DNA from: Draconibacterium sp.
GTDB taxonomy: Bacteria > Bacteroidota > Bacteroidia > Bacteroidales > Prolixibacteraceae
Assembly (NCBI GenBank): GCA_011620585.1
Contig: WOYV01000013.1
Coordinates: 1 to 40,727, forward strand
Length of the DNA stretch: 40,727 bases
Direction of reading: 5' to 3'
The first letter of the stretch is position 1. Each line of letters starts with the position of its first letter. The position numbers and the translations under genes were made by a program. This document shows positions 1-9,071 of the stretch, piece after piece. The notes beneath the pieces were generated by a model. It was not told the DNA's origin. It saw nothing but the letters and a program-made list of their open reading frames with translations, and ran no database searches.

Positions 1-81
1 TAACTATCATCATTACAATAAAAAGACTGTATATTATATTATTTCTTTTCATATCTTTTCAATATTAAATATTAAAACTTG

Positions 82-1788
82 TTACCAGCCTGGGTTTTGT
101 TCGTAAACACCATTCGCCAATCTCATTTCTGTTTCCGGAATCGGAACTAATCCCTTGGTCTCCGGTCGGTAAGTAACCGAATAGTTAGCATCAGATCCTG
201 AATTTCTTACACTTATTACTTCGTTAAAAGCCGTATTAACATCTCCCCAACGAACAAGGTCGAACCAACGTAGTGCTTCAAAAGCCAATTCATGCTTTCT
301 TTCTTCTTTAAGTGCTGCTAAAGAGTAAGCAACAGGATCTAAGCCTGCTCTGGCTCTTACGGCATTCATTCCATCTGCAGTTCCGGTAATCTCAGAATGC
401 ATTAACAAAACGTCAGCAAAACGCATAAAAATGAAATCCTGAGCGTGCATTAATTGCATATCTGTGTTTCCCCAGTCGTACAACTGAACAAACATGCCAG
501 TAACTGTACCTGCTCCGTTATCGAATTGGATAGCTGTATATTTCTTATTAAAAAGTCCGGTTTCATGATCACCTTTGTCTTGCTGATAACCAGCGGTTCC
601 CTGATCTGCCTGGCCAACCTGAAGAATAGAGCCAAGTTTTCTTGGGTCGTTATCGTCCCATTGACTAAATAACTTAGGATTTATAGTACACCAGCCCCAG
701 CCCTGGCCAAATGGGACCATTGAATTATCACGAATTGCGGTAAACAAACTAAGCCTGTTGGTATAAATATTTCCATTAGACCATCCCCAGTCTCCAAAAG
801 AAAACCTTTGAGCGAACATGGTTTCATAATTTCCTGTTCCAAAAGTAGGTGAATGACCGTCCTGACCAACCCAAGACAGGCCTTCTGTTTCAGCCCATGG
901 CAAAACGGTTTGGCCTGCAGCAATATTCGCATACGAGTAAGGCCACAAGTTTCTGAAATCTTCTGCCAGTGCATAACCACTGTTGTCGATACAGTCTTGA
1001 AGATAATTTGCAACATCAGTTGATGACAACGATCCCCCTTCAGCCAAGGGAAGGTCGCTGGTTGCTTGCCCTTCAATATTGGTCATATATCCTGTATAAA
1101 ACAAATATACTCTTGCCAGGTATGCTTCAGCTACCCATTTGTTTGCATGTCCATATTCAGATTCAGGAATATCAGGAAAAGCAACGGCTGGCATAGTTTC
1201 AATAGCGAGTTTAAGATCGGATGCAATTTGAGCAAAAGTTTCAGTATAAGTAGACCTTGGAACGTCTCTTGGAGCATCAAAAGTGATGATCATAGGTACC
1301 CCCCCAAAGAATTTACCTAATCTGAAATAGAAAAAAGCCCGCATAAACAAAGCTTCTCCAATCGCCTGATCTTTAAAGCCCTGGGCTTCTTCCGGGCTAG
1401 CAAAGTATTTAGAAAAATCGGCTTCTGCTGTTTTTTCAATAATTGCGGTTGCTCTTGAGATACCATTGTAACACTGCACCCACATATCCCTATAAGTATC
1501 CTCTGCCGGGTCTTCGAAGTTATCGACCCATTTAGCCGATTTATCATCAGGGCCACCACCGCCAAGCATCAAATCCGACATTAAACTAGCAGCAACCGAT
1601 TCGTTACTATGTACATTCGGCGTATAAATAGCATTGTAAACCCCCGCCATTGCCTCCGTTATATCCTGAGGAGTGCTGTAAAAAGTCTCTAAACTTTTCC
1701 CATAAAGATTATCTGTATCCAAATAATCCTGACAGCTCGTTGCAAGAACCAAGCCTGCAATGACTGTAATATATATTAGTTTCTTCAT
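82..1788 (-). CDS. SusD/RagB-family glycan-binding outer-membrane lipoprotein
   Basis: Surface-exposed lipoprotein that would cap the SusC pore and bind an extracellular glycan. The 568-aa protein starts with a lipoprotein signal peptide whose lipobox Cys is residue 19 (ATSC), followed by the DYLD segment typical of mature SusD proteins. The body has the usual family layout: an N-terminal SusD-like part with TPR-type helices and a C-terminal RagB/SusD part ending in a motif of the type LAFEALRWFDLVRWG and a final NPGW. Length is normal for the family (about 500-600 aa). It lies 18 bp downstream of the SusC gene on the same strand, so the two are co-transcribed. The glycan specificity cannot be read from the sequence, and the partner glycoside hydrolases, if any, are outside the window on the left. 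Family assignment is very secure. Confidence 0.95.
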   Translation of the reverse strand: MKKLIYITVIAGLVLATSCQDYLDTDNLYGKSLETFYSTPQDITEAMAGVYNAIYTPNVHSNESVAASLMSDLMLGGGGPDDKSAKWVDNFEDPAEDTYRDMWVQCYNGISRATAIIEKTAEADFSKYFASPEEAQGFKDQAIGEALFMRAFFYFRLGKFFGGVPMIITFDAPRDVPRSTYTETFAQIASDLKLAIETMPAVAFPDIPESEYGHANKWVAEAYLARVYLFYTGYMTNIEGQATSDLPLAEGGSLSSTDVANYLQDCIDNSGYALAEDFRNLWPYSYANIAAGQTVLPWAETEGLSWVGQDGHSPTFGTGNYETMFAQRFSFGDWGWSNGNIYTNRLSLFTAIRDNSMVPFGQGWGWCTINPKLFSQWDDNDPRKLGSILQVGQADQGTAGYQQDKGDHETGLFNKKYTAIQFDNGAGTVTGMFVQLYDWGNTDMQLMHAQDFIFMRFADVLLMHSEITGTADGMNAVRARAGLDPVAYSLAALKEERKHELAFEALRWFDLVRWGDVNTAFNEVISVRNSGSDANYSVTYRPETKGLVPIPETEMRLANGVYEQNPGW

Positions 1789-1806
1789 CTTGATTAATAT
1801 TAAAAA

Positions 1807-4800
1807 TTAAAATGCAACATTTAATCCAAACATCACTGTTCTGGGTAATGGATATAATCCAAGGTCAATTCCCGAAGCCCAACCAGCATCGTGTCCAAAA
1901 CGAACTTCCGGGTCCATTCCATCATAGTTTGTAAACGTGTGCAGGTTATTTACGGCAGCATATACTTTTAAAGTTGAAATTGCCTCAAATCTCGTCAGCA
2001 ATTTTCCAAAATCGTACCCAACTGTTAGGTTATTTATTCTTACATAATCAGCATCATGCATGTAAATGTCTGAAATATACTGTTGATTTCTGTTTGACCC
2101 GTAAGTAAGTCGTGGCATCTTGGTTGATGTGCCTTCTCCGTGCCAACGTTCAAAGACACTTGTTGTGTAGTTTTGCGTAAAATTATCAGCAAACGATCGA
2201 TACGATTGCATTACCTGCATACCAAATTTGCCGGTTAATGTTGAATTCAAATAAAATCCTTTGTATTCAAGATTAATTTGAAGACCCATTTCGAAATCAG
2301 GATTTGGATTTCCCAAATATCCTTTATCACCTTCATTAATTACGCCATCCAGGTTTTTGTCTACAAACCGAACGTCACCTGGACGCTGGTCATTAAAATA
2401 CGGCGTTCCGTCAGGTCCAACATAAGCATCTACTTCATCCTGATTCTGTAGAATTCCATCTGTTTGATAACCATAGAAATATCCGATTGGGAATCCAACC
2501 TGAACTCGAGAAACTTCAGAAGTACCTTGTGACAAAACGTGCGAAGGACCGTGAAGGATTCCATCAGTGTTCGCAATTCTTGTAACCTCATTTTTATTAT
2601 GAGCTCCGCTTAAAGTTATTCCATATCTGAAATCACTGATTTTATCGTTCCAGCTAACCATCAGTTCGACACCAGTATTTTCAATGTCACCACCGTTAAT
2701 AAATGGTGCTCCGGCACCAGAAGTTCCTAAAACAGGAGCTTCAACCAACCAGTCTTTTGTTGTTTTCTTGTACCAATCAAAGGTAACACCCATTCTTGAA
2801 TTGAGTAATCGAGCATCAAACCCAATATTCAACTGTTCAGAAGTTTCCCAGGTAACGTCTGGGTTTGGAACTTTCAACGGATATGCTGTTGTTCCGGATA
2901 CCGGCTTAGTATCGCCAAAGAAATATCCTGGGAAAGCATAGGTTATTTGCGAAGAATAAATAAAATTATCAATCGACTGGTTACCGTTTTGTCCCCAACT
3001 TGCTCTGATTTTACCAAAATCAAGTATGGTAGAAGTATTAGCCATAAAATCTTCACTTGTGATTACCCAACCAGCTGACACTGAAGGGAAATATCCCCAT
3101 CTGTTGCCTTTTGCAAAGTTTGAAGAGCCATCTGCACGCATCGTAACAGAAAGAAGGTATTTTTCAAGATAATTATATTGTGCTCTTGCGATGTAAGACA
3201 TTATACCGCCTCCACCAGCAGCCCAATCTTGTCCCCATGTGTTGATATCACTAATAGAGGCAGGACTTTGAGTGTTTCTTATGTATGCATAGCGTGGATC
3301 ACCGGGAAATAATAAATTATTTCTTGAACCACCTACTTCTGCATTTATCTGATTTTGAAGTAACTCATACCCCACCAAGCCAGTTAATGCATGGTCTCCG
3401 AATTGGCGGTCATATGAAAGAGTAGTTGTCCATGTCCAGTTGTTACCCAAATACTGACTTTGCTGAGCGCCATCAACAATATCCGTATAAAGTGTTCCTA
3501 ATGCGTAGGTAGGATTCATTGATCTGTTATGTCCAAACCAGGCATCAATTCCGAAAGAAGACCTTAATCTTAAATTTTTGATTGGTTCAGCTATTCCGAA
3601 TACATTACCCACAACCCTGTTTCCTTTACCATAATTATAATTACTAGCGTAAAACATGGAAGCAATTGGATTGGTGTGCTGGTTTATTCCGTCCATTGTT
3701 GGAGTAAATCCAAATTCATTAACATTATTTTCAATAGCCGGTTGCCAGTAAGCAGGCATCAAAGGATGTTGAACAAGTGCATTGTGCAAGTCATTCCAAT
3801 ATATATTTCCTGTTCTTGCACTTCTATTTTCTGTATTTGTATACGTAAAATTTTCACCAACGGTAATAATCGCATGGTCTTTATTCTTTTTTAAAACCAT
3901 TTGTGTATTCAACCTTGCCGTCAACCTTTTATATCCGGCATCCGTGATTTCGCTGCCAATTATACTTTTCTGGTCGAGATACGAAACCCCCATTGAATAG
4001 GTGATGTCATTACTTCCACCCGTAATATTTAATGCATGGCTTTGAATCGGGACATTTTTACTGGTCATCTCGTCAATCCAATTGGTACCTTCCCAACCGT
4101 TTTGAAGTGCACCCCATACTTCTTCGCCTAATTGTGTACCCAAACCATCAAAGTTATTATTGAGCCAGTCATTGTCTTTGATCTTTGATTCCCAGTCCCA
4201 AGGAGCAAGACCATCATTTACACGACCTTCATCCATAATATACATATACTCCTGCGCCGTTAACGGATCCAGATTTTTATATATATTTTGAACTCCGTAA
4301 TAAGCATCATAAGTGATTTTTGCCGGACTATCCTTACTCCCTTTTACTGTTGTTACCAAGACAACACCGTTAGCAGCTCTTGAACCATAAATCGCTGCCG
4401 ACGCGGCATCTTTTAAAACATCAATAGTTTCAATGTCTGAAGGGTTCAAATAGTCAATATTGCCAACAGCTATACCATCAACTATATATAAAGGATTAGA
4501 ATTCCCAACGGTACCTAAACCACGTATAGTAACTCTTGTACCTGCCCCAGGCGCTCCATTGTTTCTGGTAATACTAATACCGGCAGCAACACCTTGCAAA
4601 GCTTCCATTGCAGAACCTGTATTAAGTTCGGCAATATCTTCACCTTTAACGTTTAAATTTGCACCAGTAGTTAAGGCCTTCTTTTGAACACCATAACCAA
4701 CAACAACAACCTCGTCAACATCGAAAGCTTGGTTTTCCAACTGAACGTTGATTACGCTTTGTCCGGAAACTGCAACTTCCTGTGTTTTCATTCCAACAAA

Positions 4801-5034
4801 TGAAAACTGAAGGATTGCACCGGACGGAACAGTTAACTGGTAATTACCGTCGAAATCGGTAACGGTACCGTTAGTAGTTCCTTTCACCACCACAGTAACT
4901 CCCGGAAGCGGTTGATTATCGTCCGCCGAGGTTACGACACCTTTCAGTACAGTTTCCTGGGCAAAAACACCCAGCGAAAAGATTGTACCCAAAAGTAACA
5001 TGAGAACTTTTCTCATACATTGTTTTTCTTTCAT
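1807..5034 (-). CDS. SusC/RagA-family TonB-dependent outer-membrane transporter
   Basis: TonB-dependent importer of oligosaccharides (or other large nutrients) across the outer membrane. The 1075-aa product has a signal peptide ending near FAQ (about residue 25), a carboxypeptidase-D-regulatory-like beta-sandwich at about 27-105 (ADDNQPLPGVTVVVKGT, then the DGNY motif), a TonB-box-like segment DEVVVVGYGVQKK near 107-120, a plug domain to about 235 (NPLYIVDGI, LKDAASAAIYGSRAANGV), then a long beta-barrel ending in an aromatic residue (VAF), as expected for an outer-membrane protein. The start used is the ATG at 5034; an in-frame ATG at 5016 (MRKVLML) would also give a good signal peptide and may be the real one. 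It pairs with the SusD gene immediately downstream and follows a sensor-regulator gene upstream. There is no N-terminal STN domain, so an anti-sigma-type control is not expected. Confidence 0.96.
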   Translation of the reverse strand: MKEKQCMRKVLMLLLGTIFSLGVFAQETVLKGVVTSADDNQPLPGVTVVVKGTTNGTVTDFDGNYQLTVPSGAILQFSFVGMKTQEVAVSGQSVINVQLENQAFDVDEVVVVGYGVQKKALTTGANLNVKGEDIAELNTGSAMEALQGVAAGISITRNNGAPGAGTRVTIRGLGTVGNSNPLYIVDGIAVGNIDYLNPSDIETIDVLKDAASAAIYGSRAANGVVLVTTVKGSKDSPAKITYDAYYGVQNIYKNLDPLTAQEYMYIMDEGRVNDGLAPWDWESKIKDNDWLNNNFDGLGTQLGEEVWGALQNGWEGTNWIDEMTSKNVPIQSHALNITGGSNDITYSMGVSYLDQKSIIGSEITDAGYKRLTARLNTQMVLKKNKDHAIITVGENFTYTNTENRSARTGNIYWNDLHNALVQHPLMPAYWQPAIENNVNEFGFTPTMDGINQHTNPIASMFYASNYNYGKGNRVVGNVFGIAEPIKNLRLRSSFGIDAWFGHNRSMNPTYALGTLYTDIVDGAQQSQYLGNNWTWTTTLSYDRQFGDHALTGLVGYELLQNQINAEVGGSRNNLLFPGDPRYAYIRNTQSPASISDINTWGQDWAAGGGGIMSYIARAQYNYLEKYLLSVTMRADGSSNFAKGNRWGYFPSVSAGWVITSEDFMANTSTILDFGKIRASWGQNGNQSIDNFIYSSQITYAFPGYFFGDTKPVSGTTAYPLKVPNPDVTWETSEQLNIGFDARLLNSRMGVTFDWYKKTTKDWLVEAPVLGTSGAGAPFINGGDIENTGVELMVSWNDKISDFRYGITLSGAHNKNEVTRIANTDGILHGPSHVLSQGTSEVSRVQVGFPIGYFYGYQTDGILQNQDEVDAYVGPDGTPYFNDQRPGDVRFVDKNLDGVINEGDKGYLGNPNPDFEMGLQINLEYKGFYLNSTLTGKFGMQVMQSYRSFADNFTQNYTTSVFERWHGEGTSTKMPRLTYGSNRNQQYISDIYMHDADYVRINNLTVGYDFGKLLTRFEAISTLKVYAAVNNLHTFTNYDGMDPEVRFGHDAGWASGIDLGLYPLPRTVMFGLNVAF

Positions 5035-5460
5035 AGATCAAATTTTGATATTAGTAATTATATAATTGGTTAGCTAACTGAGCTAATGTCAAATAATGAC
5101 AGTAACAATAATGTGCTACCATTTAAGGCAATTAAACAGATAGGAAATCTTTATTATTAGAAAATTTTAGTTTCATAGTTTCTTTGATTTGATGAACATT
5201 ACGCTTTATTGTCATTTATACAATATTGCAATCTTAAGAAATTTTACACCATTAACAAAATTTCACGTTTCAAATATCGCCCGTAAAAAGAAAAACAAAC
5301 AAAAACAAGCTCAACAAAAACGCTACACAGCAAATCATAGAATACATCAAAAACACATCGGGATAAATTTAAAATACTTATAAACAACAATCTGCATTTC
5401 AGAAAATAAAACAAACAGTACCTCACATCAGCACATGTTGTACAGCAGAATAAAAAAGTC
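5035..5460. promoter_or_regulatory. Upstream region of susC with several inverted repeats (candidate operator region)
   Basis: This 426-bp AT-rich gap separates the sensor-regulator stop codon from the SusC start, so it should hold the susCD promoter. It contains a perfect 10-bp palindrome GTTAGCTAAC (5069-5078), with AGCTAA repeated again at 5081-5086; the inverted repeat TGTCA-AATAA-TGACA (5087-5101); and GAAATTTT-N11-AAAATTTC (5238-5264). I see no perfect TAnnTTTG -10-type element on the minus strand and no convincing small gene. Assignment of any of these repeats as an operator is inference. Confidence 0.35.
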
Positions 5461-8328
5461 TTAGACATTAAGCAAGAAAGTGGAAAGGTTAACCTCGCGT
5501 GAAATATCCATTTTTTTTCGCAAGCGGTAACGACTGATTTCAACTCCCCGATCAGAAATATTTAGCAACGTTGCTATTTCTTTTGTTGACATATTCATCC
5601 TGACATAAGCGCAAAGGCGTAAGTCTTTTGGGGATAACTGGGGGTATTTTTCATTCAATCGGGAGAAAAAATCGGCATGTACTTCTTCAAAATAGCTTTC
5701 AAAAATTTTGTTTTGCTGGTGTTCGTCAATTTCTTTATCAATACGCTTTTTAAGAATCGCCATTTTGGTTTTTACCGTGCTGTCGCTGGTATCCTCGCCA
5801 ATGCGTTTTAGCTCCTGGTTAATTTTAGTCAGAAACTTATTTTTATGGACAATGCTCAAAGTCTGATTTGCCAGTTCTTTATCCAGGTATAACTTTTCAG
5901 CTTCGAGTTTTTCATTTTTAAGCCTGATAATTTCCTTATCTGCCAGCAAAGCTTGTTGCAGAAACTCCTTTTCCTTTTTCTGCAATTCCTTTTCGTGTTT
6001 TTTTCGCTCGGCGCGTTTAGTTTTCTCGAACCGACGCTGCACAATTAAAGAAACTCCAAGTCCCAGCAATATGAACACCAGAATATATGCATATAAAGCC
6101 CAGCGTGAACGAACCCAGGGAGGACTGATTGTAAATGAATAACTTGCCTCTTCGCTAACAACGCCAAAACTATTTCTTGCCCTCACTCTAAAAACATATT
6201 CATCCTCAGGCAGGTTATTTAAATCACGGTAGTTATCAGTTGACCACGATGACCATTCTTCAGAATAATTATCGATAAAGTAGCTGAATTCAAGCTGTTC
6301 CGGATTCTGATAAAACGGTGCGGCAAAATGAAACCTGAAAGCATTTTTGGAATACGGGAATTCAAGTTCAGTTTTATTTTTATACGGATAAACCACAGTA
6401 TCGAGATAAGGAACTTCTACCTGTGTTATAAAAGATTTAAATTCTTCGTCGTATGAAGTTGCTATCCGAAAAGAATAATGAACAAAACCATCCTCTGTAG
6501 CAAAAAATACATTGTCGCTTCCCTCGACATGTAAAAACTCCCATTCGCGAACAAAAGTGTTTGAAAGCTGACGAAAGGGCGCCGTTAATTTAGTATATGT
6601 AGTATCATCATTTTTCAATAATAGCCCGGCCCCCGAATCTGCTATGTACCAAAAGTTTCCTTTCGTATCTTTTTGCAAGTACTTTAACCTTCCATCCAGG
6701 TTGAAAACTGAATCCATTTTCTGATCGTCAATAAACCTGTCAGTGTTGTTATCATATCGATAAATTCCCTGAACTGTGGATATTATATTTGTGCTGTCAA
6801 CAGTCAATAAAATATTCAAATTGTCGCTTGGGAGTCCGTCTTTTGCACCATACAATTTAACATCAACAACCGAGTCAAGCTTTTCATCCAGTTTCACTCT
6901 GAATACTCCTTTTGTCCCATGACTCATCCAAATATAACCACCCGAATCTTCTGCCAGGAACCTGCTGGACTCGGTAAATCCTTTCACCTTATTTTTAAAT
7001 CTCCATTTCTTATTTTCAAGGTGATAAACGGTTAACCCGCTGTAATTTCCACCAATCATGTACGAAGAATTCTCAGTTAATTGAACAAATGTCCAGGCTC
7101 CCGGTTCTTCACTTATCTGCTCAGCCTTGTCGTGATCTATAATAAAAGTCCCAAGGTTGTGTCCGCAAATCAGTTGATCACCAACTTGTTTTAACGACCA
7201 AACCTGACCTTCTGTTCCGGGTACTAATTCAAAGTTTTGCTTTTTGCGGGAATCCGTATAAAATGGTTTCATAAATAATCCCTGATTGGTGCCCAGGTAG
7301 AGATTATCCTTATAAACCGTGCAACAATAACCGGTACTAATTCCTTCCGAACTCGAAATGTAACTTAATGGCGAATTTAACTCTACATAGTCCACCCCGT
7401 TATCGAGCCCCAGCCATAAATTTCCGGAATGGTCATTAAAGAGGCTCAAAATCGTATTATTTTCCAAACCTTTCGATCGGTTTAAATGCTGAATGATGCG
7501 ACCATCCGAATCAGTAATGATAACTCCATTTAAAATAGTTCCTATAGCCAGGTTATTCCCATTCAGTTTAACAGCCGAAAACATGATATCTTTTTCGACC
7601 TGTTCATTGGCAGGTACATTCCATTTGGTAAGCTTACCGCTTTTGTATTCGTACCAACCGTTGTGTGCAGTTCCAATCAGAAGATGATTTTCGTAAAAAC
7701 TAATGATCGATAAAATTACGGTATTGACCAAATCGTCGGCCCATGGAACCTTGCTGATTGAACCATTGATAAGTTCAAACAAACCAACACCTGGCTCATG
7801 AATAAACAATCGGTTGTTTACATAAAAAGTATAATAAAATGCCTTTTGTGGCCTGATTACCTTAATCTCATCGTTTTTATAGATAAAAATATACTGATAC
7901 GACTGAAATACAATTCCATATTGGGTATCGTAAATTTTCCAGATTATATCAGTTTCGGGAATATCGTCGGGAAGTTTATTTTTTAAGCTAATGAAAGTAG
8001 GATTACCTGAAGAACCTGTGTCGTAAATGCCAAAATCATCATCGAGCCCTACATAAACAATACCGGCTTTATCAATACATACCGATCTGACCGGGGATGT
8101 GCTTGAAACCTGGAACAAATCCCAACTCAAGCCATCAAAACGGAGCAATCCATTATTGTTGGCGAAATACATAAAACCATCCGGATCCTGAGCTATCCCC
8201 CAGTTCTGGGTTCCCGCTCTGTAGACCGATTTTGGATAATTCAGGATATTGGGAATGCCTTCCTTTTTTACCTGGGAAAATACCAGTAACGGAAAAATAA
8301 AAAGCAATAATAAAACAAATCTTCTCAC
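5461..8328 (-). CDS. Membrane-spanning one-component sensor-regulator: Reg_prop propellers, Y_Y_Y domain, LuxR-type HTH
   Basis: Probable transcriptional regulator of the neighbouring SusC/SusD genes, sensing a ligand in the periplasm. The 955-aa protein has a signal sequence (1-18), a long periplasmic region of two-component-regulator propeller blades (to about 660; repeats such as DHSGNLWLGLDNGV and DSGGYIWMSHGTKGVFR), a triple-tyrosine domain at about 660-740 (FSYFIDNYSEEWSSW, then EYVFRVRARN), one membrane helix at about 743-763, a charged coiled coil at about 769-870 and a C-terminal LuxR/GerE-type helix-turn-helix at about 898-945 (STKEIATLLNISDRGVEI). It resembles hybrid two-component sensors in its periplasmic half but has no histidine-kinase or receiver domain, so signal would pass directly to the DNA-binding domain. 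The start is a GTG, chosen because it begins the signal peptide. The ligand is unknown. The architecture is certain; the target genes are inferred from position. Confidence 0.9.
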   Translation of the reverse strand: MRRFVLLLLFIFPLLVFSQVKKEGIPNILNYPKSVYRAGTQNWGIAQDPDGFMYFANNNGLLRFDGLSWDLFQVSSTSPVRSVCIDKAGIVYVGLDDDFGIYDTGSSGNPTFISLKNKLPDDIPETDIIWKIYDTQYGIVFQSYQYIFIYKNDEIKVIRPQKAFYYTFYVNNRLFIHEPGVGLFELINGSISKVPWADDLVNTVILSIISFYENHLLIGTAHNGWYEYKSGKLTKWNVPANEQVEKDIMFSAVKLNGNNLAIGTILNGVIITDSDGRIIQHLNRSKGLENNTILSLFNDHSGNLWLGLDNGVDYVELNSPLSYISSSEGISTGYCCTVYKDNLYLGTNQGLFMKPFYTDSRKKQNFELVPGTEGQVWSLKQVGDQLICGHNLGTFIIDHDKAEQISEEPGAWTFVQLTENSSYMIGGNYSGLTVYHLENKKWRFKNKVKGFTESSRFLAEDSGGYIWMSHGTKGVFRVKLDEKLDSVVDVKLYGAKDGLPSDNLNILLTVDSTNIISTVQGIYRYDNNTDRFIDDQKMDSVFNLDGRLKYLQKDTKGNFWYIADSGAGLLLKNDDTTYTKLTAPFRQLSNTFVREWEFLHVEGSDNVFFATEDGFVHYSFRIATSYDEEFKSFITQVEVPYLDTVVYPYKNKTELEFPYSKNAFRFHFAAPFYQNPEQLEFSYFIDNYSEEWSSWSTDNYRDLNNLPEDEYVFRVRARNSFGVVSEEASYSFTISPPWVRSRWALYAYILVFILLGLGVSLIVQRRFEKTKRAERKKHEKELQKKEKEFLQQALLADKEIIRLKNEKLEAEKLYLDKELANQTLSIVHKNKFLTKINQELKRIGEDTSDSTVKTKMAILKKRIDKEIDEHQQNKIFESYFEEVHADFFSRLNEKYPQLSPKDLRLCAYVRMNMSTKEIATLLNISDRGVEISRYRLRKKMDISREVNLSTFLLNV

Positions 8329-8712
8329 AATTATATGATGCTACAATGTTCGTTAAAACGAGTTCAAAGTAATAATATAATTAATGCAAATCAAGGGTTG
8401 AAAAATAACTAAAAAAAGTTTATTAGATAATTGAAAACCAAGCGATTAAATTTACCTAACCCCTGAAAGCCAATATCTTAGGGCCGGGTTTGGAAAAACA
8501 AATAAAGAAAATTTTTAAAGTTGACTATCCCCGCGACAAAGCCGCAGGGAATTCTTCAGATTCAAAAGGCAAGTAACGTCAGGTCAACCAAAGGATTGCT
8601 AATTCACGCCTTGGAAGATTGGCTGCCGCTTTTATTAAATCAGCAATTTAACCTTTGATTTGCATACTTTTAAAATCATAACCCACCCTGATTGCGACAA
8701 CGCCACAATCGT

Positions 8713-8734
8713 CCCTCTCTTCGCGAAGAGAGGG
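8713..8734. repeat. 22-bp perfect palindrome in a short dispersed-repeat-like element
   Basis: The half-site CCCTCTCTTCG is followed directly by its exact reverse complement, with no spacer. About 11 bp further on, GGCAGGGAG (8746-8754) is the reverse complement of CTCCCTGCC at 27063-27071, which also adjoins a C/G-rich hairpin. This suggests two members of a small intergenic repeat family. No transposase or target duplication is visible. Confidence 0.5.
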
Positions 8735-8938
8735 GATGAAAGTCGGGCAGGGAGAGTTCTATTCACTGAAAACTAGGTTTTGTGGCATCATTTCGGATAT
8801 ACGAATTATATTTTAGTGGTACGTTTACGGAAAAACGAATATTTTTTTAACGATTCGAAAAAAAGTGTAATGCGTAAACAAAATGCGTACTAATAATACG
8901 GTTTTAAGTTAACAATTAAAACAGTTATAGTACTGATT

Positions 8939-8971
8939 GCCACGGTGCCCCCGCGCCGTGGCTTTTCTTTT
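8939..8971 (+). terminator. Rho-independent terminator without an upstream gene
   Basis: GCCACGG-T-GC pairs with GC-G-CCGTGGC around a CCCC loop (8939-8962) and is followed by TTTTCTTTT. It works only in plus-strand direction, as the other strand has no T-tract. No plus-strand gene precedes it in this window, so it could end a small RNA or act as an attenuator in the leader of the glycogen cluster. Confidence 0.6.
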
Positions 8972-9071
8972 AAAAAGCATTTGTTATTTGTTTATTTCCG
9001 GCATCTGAAAACATTTTCTGATTTTCACCGACTGTTTTTACCTGATTCTTTATCTTTATCAAAAAACATCG

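Larger units (their letters stand above)
8329..9071. other. 743-bp non-coding region with clustered hairpins
   Basis: No credible gene is visible on either strand. The left part (8329-8500) is AT-rich and should hold the promoter of the sensor-regulator. The middle (8528-8756) is GC-richer and carries three hairpin sequences: TCCCcGCG-N7-CGCaGGGA (8528-8550), GATTG-N11-CAATC (8690-8710) and a 22-bp perfect palindrome (8713-8734). The right part (8823-8889) holds nested inverted repeats GTTTACG/CGTAAAC and CGAAT/ATTCG and a direct repeat AATGCGTA with 13-bp period (8869-8876, 8882-8889), followed by a plus-strand terminator (8939-8971). The branching-enzyme promoter should lie in the last 100 bp. 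Confidence 0.6.

Noticed and set aside
1-81. Left-edge 81 bp downstream of susD considered as terminator
   Set aside because: AT-rich but no stem of more than a few pairs followed by Ts on the minus strand.
5189-5383. Plus-strand frame of 64 codons in the susC upstream gap
   Set aside because: Very Lys/Gln/Asn-rich low-complexity translation from AT-rich DNA, without promoter or ribosome-binding site.
5244-5543. Minus-strand frame of 99 codons overlapping the 3' end of the sensor-regulator and the susC upstream region
   Set aside because: Overlaps the HTH coding end in another frame, Cys/Phe-rich composition, no domain.
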